The notes under the pieces: generated by a model | The model's input: the letters and a program-made list of their open reading frames with translations, nothing else | The model's database searches: none | Told to the model about the DNA's origin: nothing | Position numbers and translations under genes: made by a program | Shown: in pieces, positions 52,282 through 59,367 of the stretch | Numbering within the stretch: the stretch's first letter is position 1 | Layout of the letters: each line of letters opens with the position of its first letter | NCBI RefSeq assembly: GCF_947495145.1 | Contig: NZ_CANLXP010000004.1 | Location: forward strand, 124,001-188,000 | Length of the DNA: 64,000 nt | Source: an uncultured Arthrobacter sp. | GTDB taxonomy: Bacteria > Actinomycetota > Actinomycetes > Actinomycetales > Micrococcaceae | Direction of reading: 5' to 3'

Positions 52282-53027
52282 GGTGTTCCTCCTTGTGGAA
52301 CGACGTGGGCTTCCTGCCCACCGGTCTTTGACGGTTCCGCCGGTACGCGGGATGCCCGCAGGCCCGGCGATACAGCGAATCGTTGAAGCAGTGCCATGAA
52401 GCCGTCGACAGCGATGGCGACGACGGCGATCACCACGGCACCGCCGAAAAGGCGCCCGTTGTCCCGGAGTTGGGTGCCCTCGATGAGGAACACTCCCAGC
52501 CCGCCCAGGTTTATGAAGGCGACGACGGCGGCGGTCGCGACCACCTGTAGGACTGCTGCACGGAAGCCGCCGAGAATAACCTGCAGTCCGTTGGGCACTT
52601 CGACCCGGAACAGCACCTGCAATTCGGTCATGCCCATGCTCCGGGCGGCATCCACCACCGCGGGGTTCACTGAGGAGATACCGGCGTACACGCCCGCGAG
52701 AATGGGCGGAACGGCCAGGAGAACCAGTGCCCAGATCGGCGGCATCAGCCCCAGCCCCGCCAGCAGGACAAACAGAATCAGGACGCCGAGGGTGGGGAGG
52801 GCACGCAAGATGCCCACACCGGAGACGATGATCACGCGTCCTTTTCCCGTGTGCCCGACAATGAGGCCGACAGGAACGGCAATCGCCGCGGCGATCAGGA
52901 TGGTGAGCGCGGTGTACCCGAGGTGCTCGACGATCCGGACCGGGATGCCATCGGGCCCGCTCCAGTTCGGGCCGAAGGTGAGCCACTCGAACATCTGGAC
53001 CAGGAGGTTGCTGCTCGAGTAATCCAT
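52278..53027 (-). CDS. Osmoprotectant ABC transporter permease
   Basis: The 249-residue OpuCD/OpuCB-type permease has six membrane helices and the docking loop SVNPAVVDAARSMGMTELQV near residue 118. It pairs with the second permease of the operon. The start codon abuts the stop of the upstream permease gene and its own stop overlaps the binding-protein ATG. Confidence 0.9.
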   Translation of the reverse strand: MDYSSSNLLVQMFEWLTFGPNWSGPDGIPVRIVEHLGYTALTILIAAAIAVPVGLIVGHTGKGRVIIVSGVGILRALPTLGVLILFVLLAGLGLMPPIWALVLLAVPPILAGVYAGISSVNPAVVDAARSMGMTELQVLFRVEVPNGLQVILGGFRAAVLQVVATAAVVAFINLGGLGVFLIEGTQLRDNGRLFGGAVVIAVVAIAVDGFMALLQRFAVSPGLRASRVPAEPSKTGGQEAHVVPQGGTP

Positions 53028-53749
53028 CAGTAGACACCTCCGGCCCGTGCGGCATCAGCGGAAAGATTTGCCTCCCGGGTAACAGCCATGGGATCAATGG
53101 GCTTTTCCGTGACCTTCGCCGCCCGCGCCCACGGCGTGAGCACTTTTTCGAGAACCACGAGCAGCAGGTCCATCACGAGTGCGAGGATCAGGGTCACGAC
53201 AATCCCGATCACGATCTCGGTCGGGAAGGACCGGAACAGCCCGTCCGTGAACAGGGTGCCGAGGCTTGGAATTCCGATGAGCGCACCCACGCTCACCAGT
53301 GAAATATTCGTGACCGAGATGACCCTCAGGCCGGCGAACAGCACGGGGATGGACAGCGGCAGGTCCACGGTGAGGAAGCGGCGCAGCGGCGTGAAGCCCA
53401 TCGCGACCGCAGCCTGTCGGACGCCGTCGTCGATTGAGTTGAGCGCATCCAGGGTTGAGCGGATAAGAAGCGCTACGGCGTAGATGGTCAGCGCCACGAT
53501 CACGTTCGCCATGTCGAGCACCTGGGTGCCCAGAATCAGCGGTAGAAGAACGAACATCGCCAGGGACGGCACGGTGTACAGCAGTGCGGAGGTCGTGAGG
53601 ATCACCCCTCCCAGCGGCTTGTTCAGCCGGGCAAGCTGCGCCACGGGGATGGCGATAACGACGCCGAACACCAGCGGAAGGATTGCCTGCACGAGGTGGT
53701 AACCGGTCAGTTCCGCGATGTACGAAAAGTTGTCTATGAACCACTCCAT
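53027..53749 (-). CDS. Osmoprotectant ABC transporter permease
   Basis: The 240-residue permease has five to six membrane helices and docking loop ALNSIDDGVRQAAVAMGFTP near residue 102. It follows the ATPase gene by one base and shares one base with the next permease gene, indicating strict translational coupling. Confidence 0.9.
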   Translation of the reverse strand: MEWFIDNFSYIAELTGYHLVQAILPLVFGVVIAIPVAQLARLNKPLGGVILTTSALLYTVPSLAMFVLLPLILGTQVLDMANVIVALTIYAVALLIRSTLDALNSIDDGVRQAAVAMGFTPLRRFLTVDLPLSIPVLFAGLRVISVTNISLVSVGALIGIPSLGTLFTDGLFRSFPTEIVIGIVVTLILALVMDLLLVVLEKVLTPWARAAKVTEKPIDPMAVTREANLSADAARAGGVY

Positions 53750-53750
53750 G

Positions 53751-54920
53751 TCAGACCGCCGTATTGTGATCGGCGCGGCCGCGGTTCAGGCGTGCCTCCT
53801 CGATGAGTTCAAGCACCTCCGCGGCCTGGACTACCCCGAGCACCCTGCCGCGCTCATCCACCGTTACGCCCAGGCCGGACGGCGCGGACAATGCGGCGTC
53901 AAGGGCACGGCGCAGCGAATCGCCACGGCGGTACAGCGAACCGCCGGGCACGACGTCGGCACCTGAGCGGATGCTGTGCCGCTTGGCCTGCGGCACCCAG
54001 CCCTGCGGACGTCCGTCGTCGTCAACCGCCAGTGTCCAGGAGGAATCTACAGTCACGTCCTGATCGGCGAGCCTGCTCACCCTGACCGTCTCGATGGGGT
54101 GGACGGTAACACCGTCACCGGTCTGGAAGGACAGCCGGCGGAAGCCGCGGTCCCTGCCGACGAAGCTTGCCACGAAGTCGTCCACGGGTGCGCGCAGAAT
54201 CTCCTCGGGGGCCGCGTACTGGGCGAGGCGGCCTCCCGTGGCAAAAACCGCCACCTTGTCGCCGAGGATCGTGGCCTCATCGATGTCGTGGGTGACGAAG
54301 ACGATGGTCTTTGCCAGATCACGCTGCAGGCGCAGCAACTCTTCCTGGAGTTCCTGGCGGACCACCGGGTCGACGGCGCTGAACGGCTCATCCATCAGCA
54401 GGATCGGCGGGTCTGCGGCGAGGGCGCGCGCCACACCGACGCGCTGCTGCTGGCCGCCGGACAGCTGGCCCGGGTACCGCTTGCCGAGTACTGAAGCGAG
54501 CCCGACGACGTCGAGCAGCTCTGCTGCCCGCTTCCGTGCAGTTGACCGCGGCACCCCATTCAGTCTCGGTACCGTCATGATGTTGTCGAGCACAGTGCGG
54601 TGCGGCAGCAGACCCGAAGACTGCATGACGTACCCCATGGACCGGCGCAACTCGGAGGCGCGCTGCCGACCGATGTCCCGGCCGTCGACGACGATGGAAC
54701 CGGACGTGGGCTCCACCATGCGGTTGATCATGCGCAGTGACGTGGTCTTGCCGCAGCCTGAAGGGCCCACGAGGACGGTGATGGTTCCCCGCTCGATGTC
54801 CATAGTGAGATTCTCGACGGCCGGGGCCGCGCCTCCGTAGCGCTTGGACACGTTGCGGAACCGAATCATTGCAGTGGAGCCGGAGCTGCCCTCGCCGGGG
54901 TCTGGAGTTTCGCCAGTCAT
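53751..54920 (-). CDS. Osmoprotectant ABC transporter ATPase with CBS domains (OpuCA/ProV type)
   Basis: From ATG 54920 (MTGETPDPGEGSSGST) the protein is 389 residues. The ABC domain has Walker A GPSGCGKTT near 54, signature [12 protein letters not shown] near 152 and Walker B ILLMDEPFSAVD. The C-terminal 120 residues contain a CBS pair (DVVPGGSLYRRGDSLRRALD, then VTVDERGRVLGVVQAAEVLE), which in OpuA senses ionic strength or nucleotides. It is the first gene of the four-gene importer operon. Confidence 0.92.
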   Translation of the reverse strand: MTGETPDPGEGSSGSTAMIRFRNVSKRYGGAAPAVENLTMDIERGTITVLVGPSGCGKTTSLRMINRMVEPTSGSIVVDGRDIGRQRASELRRSMGYVMQSSGLLPHRTVLDNIMTVPRLNGVPRSTARKRAAELLDVVGLASVLGKRYPGQLSGGQQQRVGVARALAADPPILLMDEPFSAVDPVVRQELQEELLRLQRDLAKTIVFVTHDIDEATILGDKVAVFATGGRLAQYAAPEEILRAPVDDFVASFVGRDRGFRRLSFQTGDGVTVHPIETVRVSRLADQDVTVDSSWTLAVDDDGRPQGWVPQAKRHSIRSGADVVPGGSLYRRGDSLRRALDAALSAPSGLGVTVDERGRVLGVVQAAEVLELIEEARLNRGRADHNTAV

Positions 54921-55152
54921 GAAGCTATCCCTTTCATCGACGTCAGGCCCGGCCCGTGCCGCTCCCAAGCGATTCCACGCACCCACGACCCGCGGAAAGA
55001 CGTTGGGCGGGGCATCATCTTGTTGAGTCTAGCTAGGCGTTCGTACCGCACAAGCGCTTGTATGGCCCATCCGGAGACTTTGTTTCGAATCGGCAGCACG
55101 GAACCGGTTCCCTCTTGATGAGCGGTGTTGTAAGTCACCAACACCGCGTTTC
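54921..55152. other. Intergenic region between the osmoprotectant operon and rsgA
   Basis: The 232-bp gap holds the upstream region of the minus-strand osmoprotectant operon and, at 55122-55147, the rsgA stem-loop. Otherwise I see no gene or clear promoter. Confidence 0.6.
55122..55147 (-). terminator. 9-bp stem-loop after rsgA
   Basis: GCGGTGTTG-N8-CAACACCGC lies five bases after the rsgA stop on the minus strand; it lacks a U-tract. Confidence 0.55.
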
Positions 55153-56250
55153 TCACCCCTCCGCGAAACGGTTTCGATAGTCCTTCGCCTTGGCCGCCTC
55201 TTTCGCCACCCGATGAAACGACTTGCCGTGGCGGCGTTGCTCCACGACGCTCTGACGACGGTGGAGGCTGGCAAGTTCCCGCTGCATCTTTTGGTAACTG
55301 AGCCAGCGGCGCTCCTCCAGGGCACCTCCGTCCATAGCCGCCTGGACAGCGCACCCGGGTTCGGCATTATGGGCGCAATCGTTGAAGCGGCAGTGTGGAA
55401 AAAGCTCCTCGATATCCCCGAACACCGCCTCGAGACCGTCCTCCGCATCCCATAGAGCAAATCCCCGGACGCCCGGCGTATCCATGAGCACCGAGCCGGA
55501 TCCAAGCGGAATGAGTTCGCGTGCCGTTGTTGTGTGCCGTCCCTTGCCGTCCCCCGCGCGCACCTGTCCCGTGTCCTGGACGTCGGTCTCGGCGAGCGCG
55601 TTGATCAGAGTCGATTTGCCGGCCCCGGACGGCCCGATCAGCGCCAGCGTGTTTCCGGCACCGATCCGCTCGTGCAGTGCATCTAGGCCGTCTCCGGCCT
55701 CGGCGGAGGTTGTGAAAACCTCCACGCCGCGGGCACGTTCGATGGTCTGGGCAACCACTTCATCGAACCGGCTGCTGAGGTCGGCTTTGGTCAGGATGAT
55801 GATCGGGACTGCCCCCGAGTCCCATGCCGCGACAAGGGTTCGTTCGAGCCGGTTGGCCGACAGCGGACGGTCGATGGGCACCACCACGCCCACGAGGTCG
55901 AGGTTGGCGCCCAGGACCTGCGCCTCGGACAGCGGATCATGCGCCCGCTTCCGCTGCAGGGTGGCGTAGCGCGGAAGGATGCCGACGACTACGGGTGGCG
56001 AGGCGCCGTCGTCGTTGTTGCGTGCCAGCGCCACCCAGTCCCCGGTGACCACGCTGCCGTCGGTTTCCACGTGCAGCGGCCCGTGATGCGTCATCAGCAG
56101 GACGCGCCCCCGGTCGGCGCGGACCGCTCGGGCCGGCTCAATGGCCGGAAGTTCAGTTGGAGATTCAGCTGAAGAGATCGCGGAGGGGAAAGATAGAAGG
56201 AACAGACCACGGATGCGGTCGGTGAAGCCGTATTCGGCAAGAGTGTTCAA
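55153..56250 (-). CDS. rsgA: Ribosome small subunit-dependent GTPase A
   Basis: The 365-residue protein starts at TTG 56250 with AAAGGA upstream. It is a circularly permuted GTPase: OB-like N-terminal domain (residues 45-100), G4 TKAD near 155, then G1 GPSGAGKST near 215 and G3 DTPGVRGF near 262. The zinc knuckle C-x4-C-x-H-x5-C is seen in HCRFNDCAHNAEPGC near 289. It helps late 30S maturation. A 30-codon ORF with a good ribosome binding site lies just upstream on the same transcript. Confidence 0.93.
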   Translation of the reverse strand: MNTLAEYGFTDRIRGLFLLSFPSAISSAESPTELPAIEPARAVRADRGRVLLMTHHGPLHVETDGSVVTGDWVALARNNDDGASPPVVVGILPRYATLQRKRAHDPLSEAQVLGANLDLVGVVVPIDRPLSANRLERTLVAAWDSGAVPIIILTKADLSSRFDEVVAQTIERARGVEVFTTSAEAGDGLDALHERIGAGNTLALIGPSGAGKSTLINALAETDVQDTGQVRAGDGKGRHTTTARELIPLGSGSVLMDTPGVRGFALWDAEDGLEAVFGDIEELFPHCRFNDCAHNAEPGCAVQAAMDGGALEERRWLSYQKMQRELASLHRRQSVVEQRRHGKSFHRVAKEAAKAKDYRNRFAEG

Positions 56251-56293
56251 GGGAAGTCCTTTGGAAGGGCCTCCACCCGTTGCAGGGAACGAG

Positions 56294-56386
56294 TCAGTGC
56301 GAATGCAGGTGGGAGGCGGGGGCTACGAATTGGATCGTTGGTAGTGCCTTTACAGGGCGAAATACAGCAACAGAGACCGTGTTCAT
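56294..56386 (-). CDS. Candidate 30-residue small ORF upstream of rsgA
   Basis: ATG 56386 is preceded by GGGAGGTGACGTT, the best Shine-Dalgarno in the neighbourhood, with seven bases from GGAGG to ATG. The peptide opens MNTVSVAVFRPVKALPTI and ends HLHSH. It stops 43 bases before the rsgA TTG start, in another frame. A TATAAA element lies about 60-75 bases upstream near the end of the Nudix gene. It could be a regulatory leader peptide or a small protein; I recognise no family. Confidence 0.5.
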   Translation of the reverse strand: MNTVSVAVFRPVKALPTIQFVAPASHLHSH

Positions 56387-56457
56387 AACGTCACCTCCCT
56401 CAGCGCCGATGGCGAGTCGATTGAGTTCCCGGTGGTCCGAGGACTGACAGAAGAGTT

Positions 56458-56907
56458 TTATAGTAGCGCCCGGCTGGGACTTTGGTAAGAGAGCAAAATC
56501 GCTTTGTCGACGAGGTCGACGCGCGTCAGGTTGGACACCTCGGCGATTGGAACCCAGGCCGCTTCATCGGTCGACCCGTCCAGCTCATGAACGAGCTCAC
56601 CCGACACGGGATGCGCGCGGTAAACAATCCGAAGCGCATGCAGAGGCCTGCCCGAGCCGTTCAGCCGGTCCTCCGGCCGGATTTGCAGGCTGTCCACTCC
56701 GAGGAGCTCGTCAAGTTCGACGACGTAGCCCGTCTCCTCCAGCACCTCGCGGACTGCCGCGGTGGGCGCATCCTCGCCCAGTTCGAGACCACCGCCGGGG
56801 AGCGTCCATCCCTGTTTGCCGTGCTCGTTCCAGTGCGCAAGCAGGATCATCCCGTTCCGAACGACGACGGCATACGCACCTACCCGGGTGTCCCACTCCT
56901 GCGCCAT
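56458..56907 (-). CDS. Nudix hydrolase
   Basis: From ATG 56907 the protein is 149 residues (MAQEWDTRVGAYAVVVRNG). The Nudix box G-x5-E-x7-REVLEETG is complete in GGGLELGEDAPTAAV followed by REVLEETGY at about residues 40-62. The substrate, a nucleoside diphosphate derivative, is unknown. TAGACT seven bases upstream of the ATG supports this start; the frame is open much further but only as antisense of the kinase gene region. Confidence 0.9.
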   Translation of the reverse strand: MAQEWDTRVGAYAVVVRNGMILLAHWNEHGKQGWTLPGGGLELGEDAPTAAVREVLEETGYVVELDELLGVDSLQIRPEDRLNGSGRPLHALRIVYRAHPVSGELVHELDGSTDEAAWVPIAEVSNLTRVDLVDKAILLSYQSPSRALL

Positions 56908-56914
56908 GAACGCC

Positions 56915-56920
56915 AGTCTA
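56915..56920 (-). promoter_or_regulatory. -10 box TAGACT, Nudix gene
   Basis: TAGACT on the minus strand, seven bases, ATG 56907. Confidence 0.55.
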
Positions 56921-56980
56921 AACCTGCCGCGCGTGGGCCCGGAGCGGTGCCAGCCTGCTGCAGCAGCAGCGCGCCGCCGG

Positions 56981-57889
56981 CTACAGCGCGCCGGTGCGCA
57001 GCAGGTAGTCCACACCGTGCACGGGGTCGATGCCGAGGAACCACACCTCGTCGAATCCCTCCTCCGCGAGCCCGGCGCGCAGGAGTTCCTGCAGCTTCGG
57101 CTGGTGCACCGCCAGGCCGCCGCCGATGATGACAGGACGGCGCACGCCGAGAACCGAGGCAACGTCGGCAATGAGACCGCGGAGGTGGCGGGCGCCGCTG
57201 TTGATGATCTGCTGCGCGGCCTCGTCGCCGGCCTTGGCCGCGTCGAACACGAGATGCGCGTGGCCGGCCCAGTAACGTCTTCCGGAAGGCCCGTGAAACA
57301 GGGCGATGAGCTCTTCGGGCTTCTGCACCCCGGCGGCCCGGAGCAGCGACTCGCCCAAGATGCCGAGCGGTTCTGCACGGTTGAAGCGGTGAAGCGTTGC
57401 GCGCACCGCTTCACGGCCCACCCAGTACCCGCTGCCCTCATCGCCGAGCAGGTACCCCCAGCCACCCGAACGCGCCTGCCTGCCCTCGCTGTCCAGTCCC
57501 CATGCCACGGATCCTGTGCCGGCAATGACTGCAATGCCGGTCGTGGCTGCGCCGGCGGCGAGGATAAGGCGCGTGTCATGCACAACGTCTATGCGGGCGT
57601 TCGGCACCTGCCGGGCGATCAGTTCCCTGAGGGCCTCGGCGTCGTCGTCGGTGTCCACGCCGCCGGACCCCGCCACCACGCGGCCGACCCGACCGGCCAG
57701 GGCCGTGAACAGTTCGGCCAGGTTCCGGTCAGCTTCCTCCCGCGGAACGTTCTGGACGTTGGCGCTGCCGCAGATTGCTTCCGCCACCACTTCTCCGTCG
57801 CGCCACCGCACTCCATGGGTTTTTGTTCCACCGATGTCGAGACCGACGACGTCGGAAGCTGGGAACTCGTCGAGCGTGTGCTTTGGCAT
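56981..57889 (-). CDS. BadF/BadG-type ATPase, N-acetylglucosamine kinase-like
   Basis: The 302-residue protein from ATG 57889 belongs to the ASKHA superfamily: phosphate-1 VGLDIGGTKTHGVRW at residues 15-29, phosphate-2 AVIAGTGSVAWGL near 115, and adenosine motif VIIGGGLAVHQP near 265. YLLGDEGSGYWVGREAVR near 143 is typical of BadF/BcrA-family sugar kinases. Amino-sugar phosphorylation is likely, but substrate is not proven. TAACCT seven bases upstream gives a leaderless start. It is divergent from an Lrp-family regulator by 78 bp. Confidence 0.82.
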   Translation of the reverse strand: MPKHTLDEFPASDVVGLDIGGTKTHGVRWRDGEVVAEAICGSANVQNVPREEADRNLAELFTALAGRVGRVVAGSGGVDTDDDAEALRELIARQVPNARIDVVHDTRLILAAGAATTGIAVIAGTGSVAWGLDSEGRQARSGGWGYLLGDEGSGYWVGREAVRATLHRFNRAEPLGILGESLLRAAGVQKPEELIALFHGPSGRRYWAGHAHLVFDAAKAGDEAAQQIINSGARHLRGLIADVASVLGVRRPVIIGGGLAVHQPKLQELLRAGLAEEGFDEVWFLGIDPVHGVDYLLRTGAL

Positions 57890-57896
57890 GGGCACA

Positions 57897-57920
57897 AGGT
57901 TACGCACCCGCCGGTAGGCT
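57897..57920. promoter_or_regulatory. Divergent promoters of the kinase and Lrp genes
   Basis: Minus-strand TAACCT (57897-57902) is seven bases from the kinase ATG. Plus-strand TAGGCT (57915-57920) would start the Lrp transcript near 57927 with a 40-base leader containing AGGAG. The two -10 boxes are 12 bp apart, so the promoters overlap. Confidence 0.5.
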
Positions 57921-57967
57921 AAAGGAATTCCCGCAGACAGGACCACAGGCGAAGCAGGAGCTCCCGC

Positions 57968-58453
57968 ATGACGAACAGTGGCAAAGCGGACGGACTCGAT
58001 CCGGTGGACCGTCGGATTGTGCAGGAGTTGCTCGCAGATGCGCGGATCACCAATGCGCAGCTCGCCGAGAAGGTGGGCGTTGCACCCTCCACGGCGCTGC
58101 TCCGAACCAGGCAGCTGACTGAGCGGAGAGTCATCACCGGCTACCACGCCGAACTGAACCTCGCCGCGATCGGGCGGGCCGTGCAGGCCCTGATCTCAGT
58201 GCAGCTGAAGGGCCACAACCGTGAGGAGATCGACAGGTTCACCTCACGGGTACCCGGCCTGCCCGAGGTGGTTGCCACCTTCCACGTATCAGGCGCGGTG
58301 GACTACCTGATTCACCTCGCGGTTCCCGACACCGATGCCCTGAGGGACTGGGTGCTGGACTACCTAACGACGGATCCGGTTGTGGGGCACACGGAGACCA
58401 CCCTCATTTTCAACCGTATGGAAGGCAACGCGGGCCTGCTTCCGCCTTCCTAG
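57968..58453 (+). CDS. Lrp/AsnC-family transcriptional regulator
   Basis: The 161-residue protein has the AsnC-type helix-turn-helix (residues 10-62; DPVDRRIVQELLADARITNA, LAEKVGVAPSTALLRTRQL) and the RAM ligand-binding domain (75-150, with VVATFHVSGAVDYLIHLAVP). AGGAG precedes the ATG by seven bases. Overlapping divergent promoters suggest that it regulates the adjacent kinase gene, in addition to itself. Confidence 0.9.
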   Translation: MTNSGKADGLDPVDRRIVQELLADARITNAQLAEKVGVAPSTALLRTRQLTERRVITGYHAELNLAAIGRAVQALISVQLKGHNREEIDRFTSRVPGLPEVVATFHVSGAVDYLIHLAVPDTDALRDWVLDYLTTDPVVGHTETTLIFNRMEGNAGLLPPS

Positions 58454-58483
58454 CGCCAGAGTCTTCGTAGCGCCTGAGTATGC

Positions 58484-58678
58484 CTAGTGCCAGAGTCCGG
58501 AATGGCGCAGGGCCGCTCCGTCACGGAGACGTTCCTCATGTGCACTGTGGTTCAGCATGGCGTGTTCCTGTGCAGCCAGCCGCTCGCCTGTGGTGACGAG
58601 CCAGCGGCCAACGGTGATGAGGAGGGCGTCGAATCCGGAGGGTTGCGCGGGTGGATAGAAGCCGCTGAGCGTGGTCAT
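58484..58678 (-). CDS. Small protein coupled to the ArsR-type regulator
   Basis: The 64-residue ORF starts with ATGA overlapping the stop of the ArsR-type gene, so it is probably translated by coupling. The sequence opens MTTLSGFYPPAQPSGFDALL and contains a helix LITVGRWLVTTGERLAAQEH, followed by a His/Arg/Glu-rich tail. I recognise no domain. It could be a partner of the regulator. Confidence 0.55.
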   Translation of the reverse strand: MTTLSGFYPPAQPSGFDALLITVGRWLVTTGERLAAQEHAMLNHSAHEERLRDGAALRHSGLWH

Positions 58679-59301
58679 GGCGTGTTCTCTTTTCGGAAAG
58701 GAGGCTCAGGGAACTGGCCCTGAACGATGGGGAAGGTATTGAGGTGAATCTGTACCGCCTTGGCGTCAGGCGATGCGGTGCCGTTCGGGCGGTATTTTTC
58801 GAAGAGGTCGCGTGCAAGCCGCATCAGCTCATCCGACAACTCGGCCAGCTGGGCAGCCGTGAGGCGTGCATTGATGGTGGAGATGACCGAGGCATCCAGC
58901 CACTCCTCCGGGAGCACGAGCGGACCGCGCTCCATGTAGTCCTCGAGCAGTGCTGCCCGGTTGTGGCTGAACTCCCGATTGACGATTGCGGCAACATCCC
59001 GGGTGCCGGGATCCTGAGCCATTTCGCTGGAGTAGAGGTTGAGGGCGCCGGGTGGGCGCTCCCACCAGCGCTCACGCGCTGATCCCCGACCCTCCACTTC
59101 GCGGACGAGCTGGTGTCTGGCCAGCTGCCGGAGGTGGTAGCTGGTGGAGCCGCTCGACTCACCGAGCCGGGCAGCGAGCGCACTGGCAGTCTGCGGTCCG
59201 AACTGCGACAACGCATTGAGGAGCTGGATCCTAAGTGGATGCGTGAGCGCCTTCAGTGCGTTGATATCGACGGTGCGATCGTTCGGCTTAGCTGACTCCA
59301 T
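58675..59301 (-). CDS. ArsR-family (HTH_20-like) transcriptional regulator
   Basis: From ATG 59301 the protein is 208 residues. Residues 8-90 are a winged helix (ALTHPLRIQLLNALSQFGPQ, SGSTSYHLRQLARHQLVREV). The C-terminal half is helical, resembling regulators with a dimerisation helix and no metal-binding Cys. TATTCT six bases upstream of the ATG and TTGCAA at 17-bp spacing form a good leaderless promoter, overlapped by TTGCAAAG repeats that are probably its own operator. Confidence 0.85.
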   Translation of the reverse strand: MESAKPNDRTVDINALKALTHPLRIQLLNALSQFGPQTASALAARLGESSGSTSYHLRQLARHQLVREVEGRGSARERWWERPPGALNLYSSEMAQDPGTRDVAAIVNREFSHNRAALLEDYMERGPLVLPEEWLDASVISTINARLTAAQLAELSDELMRLARDLFEKYRPNGTASPDAKAVQIHLNTFPIVQGQFPEPPFRKENTP

Positions 59302-59307
59302 AGCAGC

Positions 59308-59352
59308 AGAATACGCTTGCAAAGCTTTCTTTGCAATGCTTTGTTTGCAAAG
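59308..59352 (-). promoter_or_regulatory. Promoter and three-half-site operator of the ArsR-type gene
   Basis: On the minus strand -10 TATTCT (59308-59313) and -35 TTGCAA (59331-59336) are 17 bp apart. TTGCAAAG-CTTT-CTTTGCAA (59317-59336) is a perfect inverted repeat that covers the spacer and -35, and a third TTGCAAAG lies at 59345-59352. This strongly suggests autoregulation. Confidence 0.7.
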
Positions 59353-59367
59353 AACATTTTGCTGGTC

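Noticed and set aside
51310-53097. A 595-residue minus-strand frame joining the osmoprotectant binding protein to an Arg/Gly-rich upstream part
   Set aside because: The real protein starts at ATG 52281 after AAGGAGG with a lipoprotein signal. The upstream part is an out-of-frame reading of the permease gene.
56908-57585. 375-residue frame upstream of the Nudix domain
   Set aside because: The upstream part is a Ser/Arg/Pro-rich off-frame reading of the kinase gene. The Nudix protein has its own promoter at 56915.
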